Below are positions 8,110-16,622 of a stretch of DNA of 64,000 nt, in pieces. How positions within the stretch are numbered: position 1 is the stretch's first letter; the number at the start of each line of letters is the position of its first letter. The position numbers and the translations under genes are program-made. The notes below the pieces were generated by a model. The model was not told where the DNA came from. It saw only the letters and a list, made by a program, of their open reading frames with translations, and did not search any database. This stretch comes from Flavobacterium collinsii (lineage in GTDB: Bacteria; Bacteroidota; Bacteroidia; Flavobacteriales; Flavobacteriaceae). The stretch spans positions 35,379 through 99,378 of the forward strand of contig NZ_CADCST010000107.1 in NCBI RefSeq assembly GCF_902804485.1. Reading direction: 5' to 3'.

Positions 8110-8337
8110 TTACATTTTGGTGAATATAAAACCCGTGTTAATAAGGTAGCTTATACTATCAGAAAGCAATAATATTACTTCTAATGCCGCCACCATACCA
8201 CAAGGGCAAAAGTTTTTAAATGTCAGTATTCTGTAAATTAGGAAGCGCAAATATAATAAAAACAAAGTAATTATAGTAAGAAAAATAATATATTTAGAAG
8301 TGTTTTGATTTAATTTTGGCAGGGTTGTAAATCCCAT
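8110..8337 (-). CDS. Small predicted membrane protein (75 aa)
   Basis: Unrecognised. 75 residues with one clear membrane helix (about residues 17-38, YIIFLTIITLFLLYLRFLIY), a CPCG motif and a second hydrophobic stretch (about 48-70). It ends three bases before the start of the 77-residue gene, consistent with an operon. Its start region overlaps the promoter of the oppositely oriented gene at 8364, which is a reason for caution: it may be a chance open frame. Confidence 0.4.
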   Translation of the reverse strand: MGFTTLPKLNQNTSKYIIFLTIITLFLLYLRFLIYRILTFKNFCPCGMVAALEVILLLSDSISYLINTGFIFTKM

Positions 8338-8355
8338 ATTTTCGATTTAATTTTG
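8325..8355 (+). promoter_or_regulatory. Flavobacterium-type promoter of the 8364 gene
   Basis: TTG at 8325-8327, 20-base spacer, then TAATTTTG at 8348-8355: a full match to the Bacteroidota TTG/TAnnTTTG promoter. The start codon follows after only eight bases, so the transcript has almost no leader. Confidence 0.7.
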
Positions 8356-8363
8356 GGATAATT

Positions 8364-8801
8364 ATGATCGAAAAAATAGTAGCGGAGTATATCAGTTTTA
8401 TAAGAACATTTGAAACTTTATTAAAAAATAAATATAAACAGGATATACATCCATGTTCATTTTCGAGTACTTTTTTTGAAAGAAAAGGAACTATCGAAGG
8501 AATTGAATATTGCTTTCACGGAAGTGGCTGTACGGCCAATAAAGACGGTGTTATTTATGACTATGATATTTCGATAAATGAAATTACGTTTTCGCAATGG
8601 AAATTTTCGGAGTTTGTTAGAACGTATCCGGAGTACCGGAAACTAAATTATACTCCAGAATATATCGAATATGAATTGTATCAGCTTATAAATAAAGGAA
8701 TATTAGATTGGGTGATTATTGAGAATACTGAAAAGCCTCCTTTTGGATGTGTTTTTATGAGTTATAGAGTTCTTCAAGAACCGTCTTTTCTTATCGATTA
8801 A
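8364..8801 (+). CDS. HGSGC-motif protein, DUF6896-like (possible immunity protein)
   Basis: 145 residues, cytoplasmic. The central segment GIEYCFHGSGCTANKDGVIY with following YDYDISINE resembles the HGxGC-D/DFD core of the DUF6896 group, whose members often sit in polymorphic-toxin immunity arrays (my recollection of the family, not a search). It is driven by a near-leaderless promoter. A remnant of the last 10 codons of a second copy lies at 9240-9272, after the next gene. The toxin it might neutralise is not in the window. Confidence 0.6.
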   Translation: MIEKIVAEYISFIRTFETLLKNKYKQDIHPCSFSSTFFERKGTIEGIEYCFHGSGCTANKDGVIYDYDISINEITFSQWKFSEFVRTYPEYRKLNYTPEYIEYELYQLINKGILDWVIIENTEKPPFGCVFMSYRVLQEPSFLID

Positions 8802-8844
8802 TTTTTTCAATAGAAATCTTATGGCCCATAAAACGGAGTAAAAA

Positions 8845-9219
8845 ATGAGTAGATTTAAAAACATAGATTCAAAGCTGATTGATTTAGCAAGTAAGCTTAA
8901 TGGAAGATTGACTAAAGATCGACCTGATTATCCGGAAGTATTAAGAACATTTGAAGAACGAAGGATTGATTGGATAGAAAGTGATATAATGAAAGCAATT
9001 ATAATTCAACCAAATTTTGAAGCAAATGGAGTAAATTCAAATATTTGGAATTTTGTAAATGTTGCTATTTACGACGATGGCTTCTCAGTTTCAAGACCAA
9101 AATGGATTGAAATATTAGTAGATCAAAAAGACTTTATTTTTATCGCTGAGAACATTGATGAATTGCTTTTAAAGTCTCAAGAAAATTTATCTAATATTTC
9201 AATGAAGGATTTGGTGTGA
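8845..9219 (+). CDS. Hypothetical protein (possible immunity-type)
   Basis: No family recognised. 124 residues, beginning MSRFKNIDSKLIDLASKLNG, with an alternating beta/alpha pattern, a WNFVNVAIYDDG strand pair and a helical tail. No signal or membrane segment. It lies 43 bases after the 8364 gene on the same strand and is followed by a gene-end remnant of that neighbour, so the two may have belonged to an expanding and decaying array. Confidence 0.6.
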   Translation: MSRFKNIDSKLIDLASKLNGRLTKDRPDYPEVLRTFEERRIDWIESDIMKAIIIQPNFEANGVNSNIWNFVNVAIYDDGFSVSRPKWIEILVDQKDFIFIAENIDELLLKSQENLSNISMKDLV

Positions 9220-9239
9220 ATTAACGGTATTGTTTCGAA

Positions 9240-9272
9240 AATATTCAAGAACCACCTTTTCTTATTAATTAA
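9240..9272 (+). pseudogene. 3'-end remnant of a second HGSGC-type gene
   Basis: NIQEPPFLIN and a stop codon, aligning codon by codon with VLQEPSFLID-stop at the end of the 8364 gene. The bases after the stop (TTTTCTTATG) are also similar. Everything upstream of these 11 codons is lost. Confidence 0.6.
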
Positions 9273-9293
9273 TGTTTTCTTATGACACCAAAA

Positions 9294-9374
9294 GTCCTAG
9301 CCCTGATGGGAGGGAAAATCCTTTTGTGTCGGGGTTCGGCACAAAAGATTGGAAGGACAGCAGGATTAGCTTCT
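9294..9374 (+). ncRNA. Structured intergenic element, copy A (Flavo-1-like candidate)
   Basis: Conserved 5' arm CCTAGCCCTGATGG and 3' arm GGACAGCAGGATTAGCTTCT flank a strong hairpin (ATCCTTTTGTGTCG / CGGCACAAAAGAT). The reverse complement of the same arms and stem, with a different loop, is at 21591-21675. From memory this resembles an element recurring in Flavobacterium genomes; the Rfam Flavo-1 RNA model is the obvious one to test. The 63-codon open frame across it is spurious. Confidence 0.5.
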
Positions 9375-9431
9375 GAAAAATCAAATTTGTTAAACTGCAT
9401 GTTGTTGTTTAAATTCAATAAAAAATATAGT

Positions 9432-9545
9432 CCCGCTGTGCGAAGTCTCCCGACTTCGTACCCATCCCAATAATCTAGACGTTTTTTGAATTTGTTTGAT
9501 CATTGTTGTCGCTACGAAGTCGGGAGACTTCGCAGAGCGGGGGGA
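9432..9545. repeat. ~112-bp hairpin repeat, copy 2
   Basis: Same element as at 7666-7779, with intact arms CGAAGTCTCCCGACTTCG / CGAAGTCGGGAGACTTCG and flanking CCCGCTGTG / CAGAGCGGG pairs that extend the stem. The best preserved copy. Confidence 0.85.
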
Positions 9546-9620
9546 ACCTTAGCCTCTTAGAGCCTCAAAGTTTCATTAGCCTTCGACTCCGCTCAGGGTG
9601 ACAATTGGGGTGAAAGAGAT

Positions 9621-10304
9621 TTATTTCTTTTGGAATTTGTATTCTCGTTTTTTGCTTTTTGGGTTGAGGTCGACAAATTCGTATTCTTCAAAATCTTCAA
9701 AATTAGTTTTAAAGAAATCGGCTGCTTTTTCGTGCGACCAGGATTTAGGATAATAAAAACCATCGAATTCAGTATTATGAAGAAGAAGTTCAAAATCATG
9801 TTTAAATTCGTTGGCTCCGGAATAGGTTAAAGCAATTTTTCCGGTCCATTCAATATCATATTTGTTTTGAGCTGTGGGAGTAATTTTTATTCTATGATTG
9901 GCGCAGGTATCGTGTCCTAATAAATAAATTCCGAATGCAATTTCGTCATAATCAAAATCATCATCAAGGGGGAAAGTGTCTGCCAATAAATCATCTTTTA
10001 TAAAATCATTGAAAACAGTTTTTTGTGAAGTTTTATTGATTTTAATCCCATAATCTCCCCAATATGTTGAAGACATTGTACATTGATGAAAATTGCCCCA
10101 GACTCCTTTGGAATGCCAGTCACCTTTATATTCTTCATCGTCGTCTTCGGATCGATCTTCGGCATAATAAGCATCTGTTTTTAAGTGAAAATCAAACCAA
10201 ATCGATTCATCTTCTTCGATTCTTCCGTTCCATTTAAATTGTTCTAAAGTGTGACCATTTGGATATGGATTTCCTAAAAAATAGATTCTGTTTGGCTGGT
10301 TCAT
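9621..10304 (-). CDS. Acidic hypothetical protein (227 aa)
   Basis: Unrecognised. 227 residues, strongly acidic in the first half (EDRSEDDDEEYKGDWH, FPLDDDFDYDE) and rich in aromatic residues; the C-terminus is basic (NPKSKKREYKFQKK). No signal peptide or membrane helix. It starts MNQPNRIYFLGNPYPNGH and sits alone between hairpin repeats, as the neighbouring immunity-like genes do. The acidity would suit a protein that masks a nucleic-acid-binding toxin, but this is only suggested by composition and place. Confidence 0.65.
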   Translation of the reverse strand: MNQPNRIYFLGNPYPNGHTLEQFKWNGRIEEDESIWFDFHLKTDAYYAEDRSEDDDEEYKGDWHSKGVWGNFHQCTMSSTYWGDYGIKINKTSQKTVFNDFIKDDLLADTFPLDDDFDYDEIAFGIYLLGHDTCANHRIKITPTAQNKYDIEWTGKIALTYSGANEFKHDFELLLHNTEFDGFYYPKSWSHEKAADFFKTNFEDFEEYEFVDLNPKSKKREYKFQKK

Positions 10305-10392
10305 ATATTGGAAATTTGTAACTCAAATGTAATTTTCAATTTTTTAAATTCCAAATTGCAAAAGGCTGTATTGAAATATTGGTTTTATAAGC

Positions 10393-10436
10393 CTTCTACT
10401 CGCTATGAAGTCAGGAGACTTTTCAGAGCGCAGGGA
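10393..10436. repeat. ~112-bp hairpin repeat, 3' remnant
   Basis: CGCTATGAAGTCAGGAGACT followed by TTTCAGAGCGCAGGG matches the right arm of the element at 9518-9541 with a few changes. The left arm is absent. Confidence 0.6.
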
Positions 10437-10490
10437 GAAATTGAAAAACAGAATACAATGTGTTTTAAATTTTAGATAGCTTGAATAATA

Positions 10491-10961
10491 TCAATTTATT
10501 ATGTTTTCGATAGATCTTATAATGTTGTTGTGGAGTTGGATAGATTCTCTACCTACGGGTATTTTGTCAATGGGAGAGGTTATTTGTTTTCCATTGGTGT
10601 CATATATTTTATCTCGTGTCGGACTTTTAAAGTAATGACACGGATAGATATCCATATTATTTTTTTCTAAAGTTCTGATTTTTGTAAAATAGCCTTTTTT
10701 CCAGCATGAAGCGTCGGTAATAATCTGTGGTAATAGTAAGTTGTCTTTGCTTAATGTTGTATTTTCATCAAGCGATGATGTGAAGTTGTTGTATAAGTAT
10801 ATGAGAATGGCATTTTTAAATGGACCAACATCTATTTTACCTAAAGAAACCATTCCATATCCAAAACGGCCATCACTTAAGCAGAAGTAAAAAACATCAC
10901 CTTCTTTTGGCCATTTTCTCTGTTTTTCATTTCTTGGCATTACTGTTAGTTTATGAGCCAT
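10491..10961 (-). CDS. Imm26-like immunity protein
   Basis: 156 residues, cytoplasmic. The N-terminal half (about residues 14-70) has EGDVFYFCLSDGRFGYGMV followed by a hydrophobic strand NAILIYLY, the pattern of the Imm26 family of polymorphic-toxin immunity proteins (basic leader, G-D-V-F, then D-G-R-F/Y-G-Y-G). The C-terminal half is not recognised. No adjacent toxin gene is present. It is bounded on both sides by copies of the hairpin repeat. Family assignment is from memory of the motif and moderately sure. Confidence 0.6.
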   Translation of the reverse strand: MAHKLTVMPRNEKQRKWPKEGDVFYFCLSDGRFGYGMVSLGKIDVGPFKNAILIYLYNNFTSSLDENTTLSKDNLLLPQIITDASCWKKGYFTKIRTLEKNNMDIYPCHYFKSPTRDKIYDTNGKQITSPIDKIPVGRESIQLHNNIIRSIENIIN

Positions 10962-10998
10962 TTTATATTGGTTTTATTGTTCTTAAGTCATTTTTAGT

Positions 10999-11110
10999 CT
11001 GCTCTGCGAAGTCTCCCGACTTCGTACCCGTTCCAATAATCTAGTCGTTTTTTGAATTTGTTTGATCATTGTTGTCGCTACGAATTCGGGAGACTTCGCA
11101 GAGCTCGGGG
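10999..11110. repeat. ~112-bp hairpin repeat, copy 3
   Basis: Arms GCGAAGTCTCCCGACTTCG and CGAATTCGGGAGACTTCGC with the shared spacer (TCCAATAATCTAG, CGTTTTTTGAATTTGTTTGA). One mismatch in the right arm compared with copy 2. Confidence 0.85.
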
Positions 11111-11184
11111 AAATTCCAATTTAAAAACGGGTTCTCTCAACTTTGTATGGCGATTGTGCTATTTAAAGTTTTGTAAAGCTTTTT

Positions 11185-12165
11185 TTAATCCGAGTTTTCA
11201 TTTCCGTCCCATACACCTTCACAGGCATCAATTAGTTCTTTTGGCCATGAGCGACGGGGAAGGATGTGGTCAAGCGCATAGTAAAGTAGATCCCCTATTA
11301 TTACTACTGGAGCTAATGGAAGCGCAATAAATATGAAAAATGGAATTGCGATAGGGTACCACCAAAAATCTACATCCAAAGCTTTTAGAGGATTAAAGTG
11401 TCTGAACGAATCACTGATATTCTTTAAGCGATATTCGTTGATTGGCGTAATGAGTGGAACCGCTTCGACGCCCTCTCGCATATAGAGGCGGATGTATTCC
11501 CAAACCATGCCTGCGCCACATACACCTACACTGACTGGTCCCATTGGTGTATTCCTTGTACTTTTGATCATCGGGCGTGATTTTTCTTCAACTTGTTGAA
11601 AAACTAAGATGGGAATACCTTCATGGGTTGAATGTCCTTTTTTTATAAAACTTCTGATGTTGGCTTTGAGGCTGTTAAAGTCTTCGCTGACGACATGTCC
11701 GTCGATGAAGCATGTGACTTTGTTAGTCTTACGGTTGAAGATAATTGGCAACTGACGACGCCAAGGAATAAATATCCAGGAAGAGTCAATAAAGAATATT
11801 GCTGCTATCAATAGGGGGACATAATTCATATATTCAAATAAACTACCTCTAAAGCTCCCAGTAGATATCTCATGGTAATAACTTTTTATGGTAAAGAAAG
11901 TAAAAAGCGCCCAAGTGAGTACAAATCCTACGGTAGTAGACCAACTCATACTGTAGCGACCACCATAATCAGAATCAGGGTAGATTCGCATGAAGAGACA
12001 GTTTTCGGTTACCTTTGCAACATTATTGTCCGCCGCTGGTTCTACCTTGAGGGATGGGCCGTTGGGATGCAGTTTATTTGTATCTATGTAAAAGGATAAG
12101 CTTTGTTTTGCTTCACGGCATTGTCGTTTACAGGGTATAATGGTATCCTCTTTTGGATTATTCAT
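11185..12165 (-). CDS. DUF6708-like membrane protein (T6SS/toxin-associated family)
   Basis: 326 residues with two membrane-helix pairs: about 78-96 (TTVGFVLTWALFTFFTI) and 112-130, then about 265-300 near the C-terminus. Between them IPWRRQLPIIFNRKTNKVTC and GMVWEYIRLYMREG resemble DUF6708 proteins, many of which are encoded with type VI secretion effectors in Proteobacteria. Base composition is visibly richer in G+C than the surroundings (some 60-base stretches exceed half), which suggests transfer from another lineage. No T6SS genes are in the window. It may be an orphan immunity protein. Confidence 0.6.
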   Translation of the reverse strand: MNNPKEDTIIPCKRQCREAKQSLSFYIDTNKLHPNGPSLKVEPAADNNVAKVTENCLFMRIYPDSDYGGRYSMSWSTTVGFVLTWALFTFFTIKSYYHEISTGSFRGSLFEYMNYVPLLIAAIFFIDSSWIFIPWRRQLPIIFNRKTNKVTCFIDGHVVSEDFNSLKANIRSFIKKGHSTHEGIPILVFQQVEEKSRPMIKSTRNTPMGPVSVGVCGAGMVWEYIRLYMREGVEAVPLITPINEYRLKNISDSFRHFNPLKALDVDFWWYPIAIPFFIFIALPLAPVVIIGDLLYYALDHILPRRSWPKELIDACEGVWDGNENSD

Positions 12166-13017
12166 TTTTTTACTTTTATTTTTTCTATTAGAGTGAAATT
12201 AAATACAAAAGTAGCTCGTCATAGTTGATAAGATATTTAGAAAGTAACCGTCGGTTTGTTTTTTGTAATAAATGGTTAGTGGAACGTCATAACTGGTTTG
12301 ATAGGCTTCTCTTAATGAGCAAATTTTTAAGAAATAAAGGGCAAGAAATGCATAAATTATTTTAAGGTGGCGCGGTGCTCAGGGTGACAATTGGGGTGGA
12401 ATTCCAATAAAAAAATTCCAAATTCCAATTCAAAAAAGGATAATCAAAGAAAAAAACTTAGAACCTCAGAATCTCAAAAAGTTTCATAAGTCTTAGACTA
12501 CATTGAGGGTGGCAATATTTTGTATAAGGTGCGCATTTTAATTAATCTCAATCTTTATTATTCGGGCTTTTTGTCATTCCTACAGAGGAGGAATCTTCAC
12601 AAGTAACTCCACAATAAAGTCACTTTGTGTTATCTGATTTGTAGGAAGGGTCACACTAGTTGATTGACAACGATTGTCGACATTCTTTGCGGAGTTGCTT
12701 GTGAAGATCCCTCGTTCCTCGGGATGACAAGATTGTGACTACGTTGCGAATGATGGATTAATCCCGAAGCTTTGGGACATCTCTACAATATATTTTTTTC
12801 CTCTGAAACTCTTTTATAGAATTCTGTAGGAATGGCTTATTTTATAGCAACGGATTTCAATCCGTTGAAAAGAACAAAAAAATCGAACTCAAGAAAGCCA
12901 AAGAAAAGGAAACCTCTGAACCTTTGCTACTTTGCACCTCTGAACCTTTAAAAAGAACCTAAAAAAAACTATTTTTGTAATTCACTGAATCCGTTTTAGT
13001 TCATAAATTAAGTTATA
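12166..13017. other. Gene-free repeat-rich stretch
   Basis: No credible gene. It holds CAGGGTGACAATTGGGGTGG at 12380-12399, also present near 9594; a GTCATTCC...GGGATGAC inverted repeat (listed separately); a small perfect hairpin CAACGGATTTCAATCCGTTG at 12848-12867; low-complexity phrases of the ACCTCTGAACCTTT kind; and a TATTTTTG box at 12970-12977 about 40 bases before the next gene, probably its -7 element. Confidence 0.55.
12571..12730. repeat. Long imperfect inverted repeat
   Basis: Arms TTGTCATTCCTACAGAGGAG... and ...CTCGTTCCTCGGGATGACAA; further inside CTTCACAAGTAACTCC pairs with GGAGTTGCTTGTGAAG. The same general type as the element at 171-270. Confidence 0.65.
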
Positions 13018-15924
13018 ATGTCAATAATTAAGGAGTTACAACACTTATCAGAATCATTAGAAGGAACACTTTTATACGACGATCTTCATAAAACACTTTA
13101 TTCAACCGATGCTTCGGTATATCGGATCCGGCCAAAAGCGGTCGCCGTGCCTAAAACAATCGAAGACATTAGTAAACTAATTCGGTTTGCGGGACAACAT
13201 CATATTTCGGTTACACCAAGAACGGCCGGAACTTCTCTTGCAGGACAAACGGTTGGCGACGGAATTGTGGTCGATGTTTCGAAGAATTTTACCAAGATTC
13301 TGGATTTTGATCCGATTAAAAAAACGGTTACGGTGCAACCCGGTGTCATTCGCGATGAACTGAATTTATTCCTGAAGCCTCACGGCGTATTTTTCGGTCC
13401 CAATACTTCGACTTCTAATCGCTGTATGATTGGCGGAATGGTAGGGAATAACTCTTCTGGAACGACTTCGATTCGTTATGGGGTAACGCGTGATAAAATT
13501 GTCGAGATCAAAGCCATTTTGAGTGATGGTTCGGCGACGATTTTTAAAGAGCTGACTTCGGCTGAATTTATCGAAAAAACCAAAGGGGATACCTTAGAAA
13601 ATAAAATTTACAAAAGCATTTACGACGAACTTTCGGTAAAAGCAACGCAGGACGAAATCATAAAAGAGTTTCCTAAGCCGGAAATTCACAGAAGAAATAC
13701 GGGTTATGCTGTAGATATTCTGCTAAAATCGGATTTGTTTGGCGGGACAGAACCTACCATTAATCTTGGAAAGTTACTTTGCGGAAGCGAAGGAACGCTG
13801 GCTTTTACGACCGAAATTACATTAAAAGTGGACGATTTGCCGCCCGCCAATAACATTATGGTGGTGGCGCATTATCATAGTATTCAGGAATCACTGGAGT
13901 CTGTTGTGGTAGCGATGAAACATCATTTGTATACCGCCGAAATGATCGACGATACGATTTTGGATTGTACTAAAACGAATCGCGAGCAATCTAAAAACAG
14001 GTTCTTTTTAGTGGGGGAACCCAAAGCGATTATGCTGTTTGAAGTAGCTTCGCACGATGCCTCTGATGCGGAAAATCAGGCCAACGCTTTAGTAGCCGAT
14101 TTAGAGAAAAACAATTTCGGCTACGCACTTGTTAAAATTTATGGTGCCGATATCGAAAAAGTAAACGAGCTTCGTAAAGCCGGTCTCGGACTTTTAGGAA
14201 GTATTGTGGGAGATAATAAAGCGGCCGATTCAATCGAAGATACTGCTGTTGAATTGAGTGATTTACCAGCTTATATTGCCGAGTTTTCGGCCATGATGCT
14301 GCGACACGGACAAGAGGCAATTTATTATGCACATGCAGGAGCGGGTGAGCTACACTTGCGTCCGGTGCTGAATTTGAAGAAGACATCCGACTTAAAACTC
14401 TTCAGAACCATTGCAACCGATGTGGCTGTTTTGGTTAAAAAGTACAGAGGATCTCTGAGCGGAGAACATGGCGACGGAATTGTGCGCGGTGAGTTTATTC
14501 CGTACATGATTGGCGAAACGAATTATGAATTGCTGAAACGAATCAAGCTGGCGTTTGATCCGAACTCGGCTTTGAATATTGGTAAGATTGTGAATGCCTT
14601 AAAAATGGACGAGAATCATCGTGTTGTTTCGGGCAGAGTTGAACCGGATATTAAAACGTTTCAGGATTTCTCGGATAGTTTAGGGATTTTGCGTGCTGCC
14701 GAAAAATGCAACGGTTCGGGCGATTGTAGAAAATTGCCGTCGGCAGGTGGAGCGATGTGTCCGAGTTACCGAGCAACCAAAAACGAAAAAGAAACCACGC
14801 GTGCGAGGGCGAATGCCTTACGCGAATATTTGACCTATTCAGAGAAAGAAAATAAATTCGACCAGAAAGAGCTTTACGAAGTTTTTGAATTGTGTGTGAG
14901 CTGTAAAGCCTGTGCCAGCGAGTGTCCGAGTAATGTAGACGTAGCAACGCTGAAAGCAGAATTTTTATACCAATATCAAAAAGCGAATGGCTTTTCGACC
15001 CGAAACAAAATTTTTGCACATAACGCCAAACTGAATAAGATGGGAAGTTTGTTTCCGTCGATTACCAATTTTATTTCTAATCAGTCTCTCGTGAAAAAAA
15101 GCATGGGAATTGCGCCGGAAAGGCAGGTTCCGTTATTGGCAAAAAAGACATTTAGAAAATGGTACGAAAAGTATAAACCACAACAAAAGAATTTCCCAAA
15201 CGGACAAGTGTATTTGTTTAATGATGAGTTCACGAATTACTACGATGTCAATATCGGAATCGATGCTTTTGAATTACTGACGAAATTGGGCTATGAAGTT
15301 TTAATCGTCGATCATGAAGAAAGCGGAAGAACCTATTTGTCGAAAGGATTTCTGGAAGAAGCGAAGAAAATTGCAGATATCAATGTGACTATTTTTAAGG
15401 ATTTAGTTTCTGCAAATACACCTTTAATCGGAATTGAACCTTCGGCGATTTTAACGTTCAGGGACGAATATTTACGTCTGGCAACCGACAAGGAAGCAGC
15501 CGGAAAAGTAGCTAAAAATGCTTTTACGATAGAAGAATTCTTTAAAAAAGAAAGTATCGAAGGTAAGATTACGGCTGATTCTTTTTCAGAAGAAAAGAAA
15601 GAAATTAAGATTCATGGGCATTGTCACCAGAAATCTCTGAGTTCGGTTGAAGCGACTTTTGCCATGCTGAATTTACCGATGAACAATACGGTTACAATTT
15701 ATAATTCGGGCTGTTGCGGAATGGCGGGATCCTTTGGTTACGAAAAAGAGCATTATCAGGTGAGCATGCAAATGGGAGAAGATACGTTGTTTCCGAAAGT
15801 AAGAGCGACCGCCCAGGAAGTAAAAATCGCAGCAGCAGGAACCAGTTGCCGTCACCAAATTTATGACGGAACGAACAGGGAAGCACAGCATCCGGTGAGT
15901 ATTTTAAGAAATTGCCTGAAGTAA
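13018..15924 (+). CDS. FAD-binding and (Fe-S)-binding oxidoreductase (D-2-hydroxyacid dehydrogenase type)
   Basis: 968-residue GlcD/GlcF-type fusion that probably oxidises a D-2-hydroxy acid such as D-lactate or glycolate and passes electrons to a quinone or another carrier. The N-terminal FAD PCMH domain (about 30-180) has TPRTAGTSLAGQTVGDGIVV and IGGMVGNNSSGTTSIRYG. The FAD-oxidase C-terminal domain follows (about 275-530, with SGEHGDGIVRG). Iron-sulfur motifs are CNGSGDC (about 563) and CVSCKACASECP (about 625). The C-terminal CCG-type modules include HCHQKS (about 866) and SGCCGMAGSFG (about 897). No signal peptide, so cytoplasmic and perhaps membrane-associated. Substrate is not certain. 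MurQ releases D-lactate, but the two genes are 12 kb apart and the link is only a suggestion. Confidence 0.9.
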   Translation: MSIIKELQHLSESLEGTLLYDDLHKTLYSTDASVYRIRPKAVAVPKTIEDISKLIRFAGQHHISVTPRTAGTSLAGQTVGDGIVVDVSKNFTKILDFDPIKKTVTVQPGVIRDELNLFLKPHGVFFGPNTSTSNRCMIGGMVGNNSSGTTSIRYGVTRDKIVEIKAILSDGSATIFKELTSAEFIEKTKGDTLENKIYKSIYDELSVKATQDEIIKEFPKPEIHRRNTGYAVDILLKSDLFGGTEPTINLGKLLCGSEGTLAFTTEITLKVDDLPPANNIMVVAHYHSIQESLESVVVAMKHHLYTAEMIDDTILDCTKTNREQSKNRFFLVGEPKAIMLFEVASHDASDAENQANALVADLEKNNFGYALVKIYGADIEKVNELRKAGLGLLGSIVGDNKAADSIEDTAVELSDLPAYIAEFSAMMLRHGQEAIYYAHAGAGELHLRPVLNLKKTSDLKLFRTIATDVAVLVKKYRGSLSGEHGDGIVRGEFIPYMIGETNYELLKRIKLAFDPNSALNIGKIVNALKMDENHRVVSGRVEPDIKTFQDFSDSLGILRAAEKCNGSGDCRKLPSAGGAMCPSYRATKNEKETTRARANALREYLTYSEKENKFDQKELYEVFELCVSCKACASECPSNVDVATLKAEFLYQYQKANGFSTRNKIFAHNAKLNKMGSLFPSITNFISNQSLVKKSMGIAPERQVPLLAKKTFRKWYEKYKPQQKNFPNGQVYLFNDEFTNYYDVNIGIDAFELLTKLGYEVLIVDHEESGRTYLSKGFLEEAKKIADINVTIFKDLVSANTPLIGIEPSAILTFRDEYLRLATDKEAAGKVAKNAFTIEEFFKKESIEGKITADSFSEEKKEIKIHGHCHQKSLSSVEATFAMLNLPMNNTVTIYNSGCCGMAGSFGYEKEHYQVSMQMGEDTLFPKVRATAQEVKIAAAGTSCRHQIYDGTNREAQHPVSILRNCLK

Positions 15925-15990
15925 TTTTAGATTTTAGAATGTAGATTTTAGATTTTAGAATGTAGATTTTAGAATGTAGATTTTAGATTT
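15925..15990. repeat. Short tandem repeat TTTTAGAATGTAGA
   Basis: About four imperfect units of GATTTTAGAATGTA directly after the preceding stop codon. Low-complexity intergenic sequence. Confidence 0.7.
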
Positions 15991-16292
15991 TTCTCACGCA
16001 GATTGCTTTGTCAGTTCGCTGTAGCTTGGGTGAGCTGATTTATTTTTGCCACAGATTATGAGGATTAAAATGATTTAGAACAAAAGAAATTGGCATTAAT
16101 CTGCTAAATCTGCAGTATCTGCGAGAGAAAATTAGTCAAGTATTTGAAGTGCTAAAAAAAGGTTTTTCGCAGATTCTGCAGATTGGAATAAATTAAATCG
16201 GTAAGTATTTTAAGAAACTGTTAAAAGTAGAGGGTGTTGTCACGACCCGAGTCATAGCGCACAGGCGAAGCAATTTCAGGAATTATTCTTTT

Positions 16293-16442
16293 CGCCACGA
16301 ATTTCACGAATTGACACGAATGCTTTTTTTTACAACTCCTGACTACTATCGGAAGACGCGATTTTTTTTCTAAAATAGATTCCATTATTTTTCACAAAGA
16401 TTAGAAACAAAAAAATTCGCGTTAATTCGTGAAATTCGTGGC
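16293..16442. repeat. Inverted repeat GCCACGAATTTCACGAAT / ATTCGTGAAATTCGTGGC
   Basis: Arms at 16293-16320 and 16415-16442 are near-perfect complements separated by about 95 bases. A short version is at 19950-19997. The rest of the 698-base gap (15925-16622) has AATCTGCTAAATCTGCAG-type phrases and no gene. A TATATTTG box at 16535-16542 may be the -7 element of the permease gene. Confidence 0.75.
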
Positions 16443-16622
16443 AAAAGAAAAAATAACGTAAATCCGTTTAATCTGTAATAATCCGTGGGCAAAATAATTC
16501 ACCACAAAAAGCGGTGCAAAACAAAATCGTTTTATATATTTGAAATCAGGATAATTTTTGCATTATTTGCAAAATAAAACCACAAAGACCGAATTAAATT
16601 AATTTTAAAAGCAAAATCATAT

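Noticed and set aside
9282..9473. 63-codon open frame on the plus strand
   Set aside because: It runs through the structured element and into the hairpin repeat; the residues come from repeat sequence.
14651..15019. 122-codon minus-strand frame inside the FAD/Fe-S gene
   Set aside because: Antisense to conserved Fe-S motifs; the plus-strand gene is clearly real.
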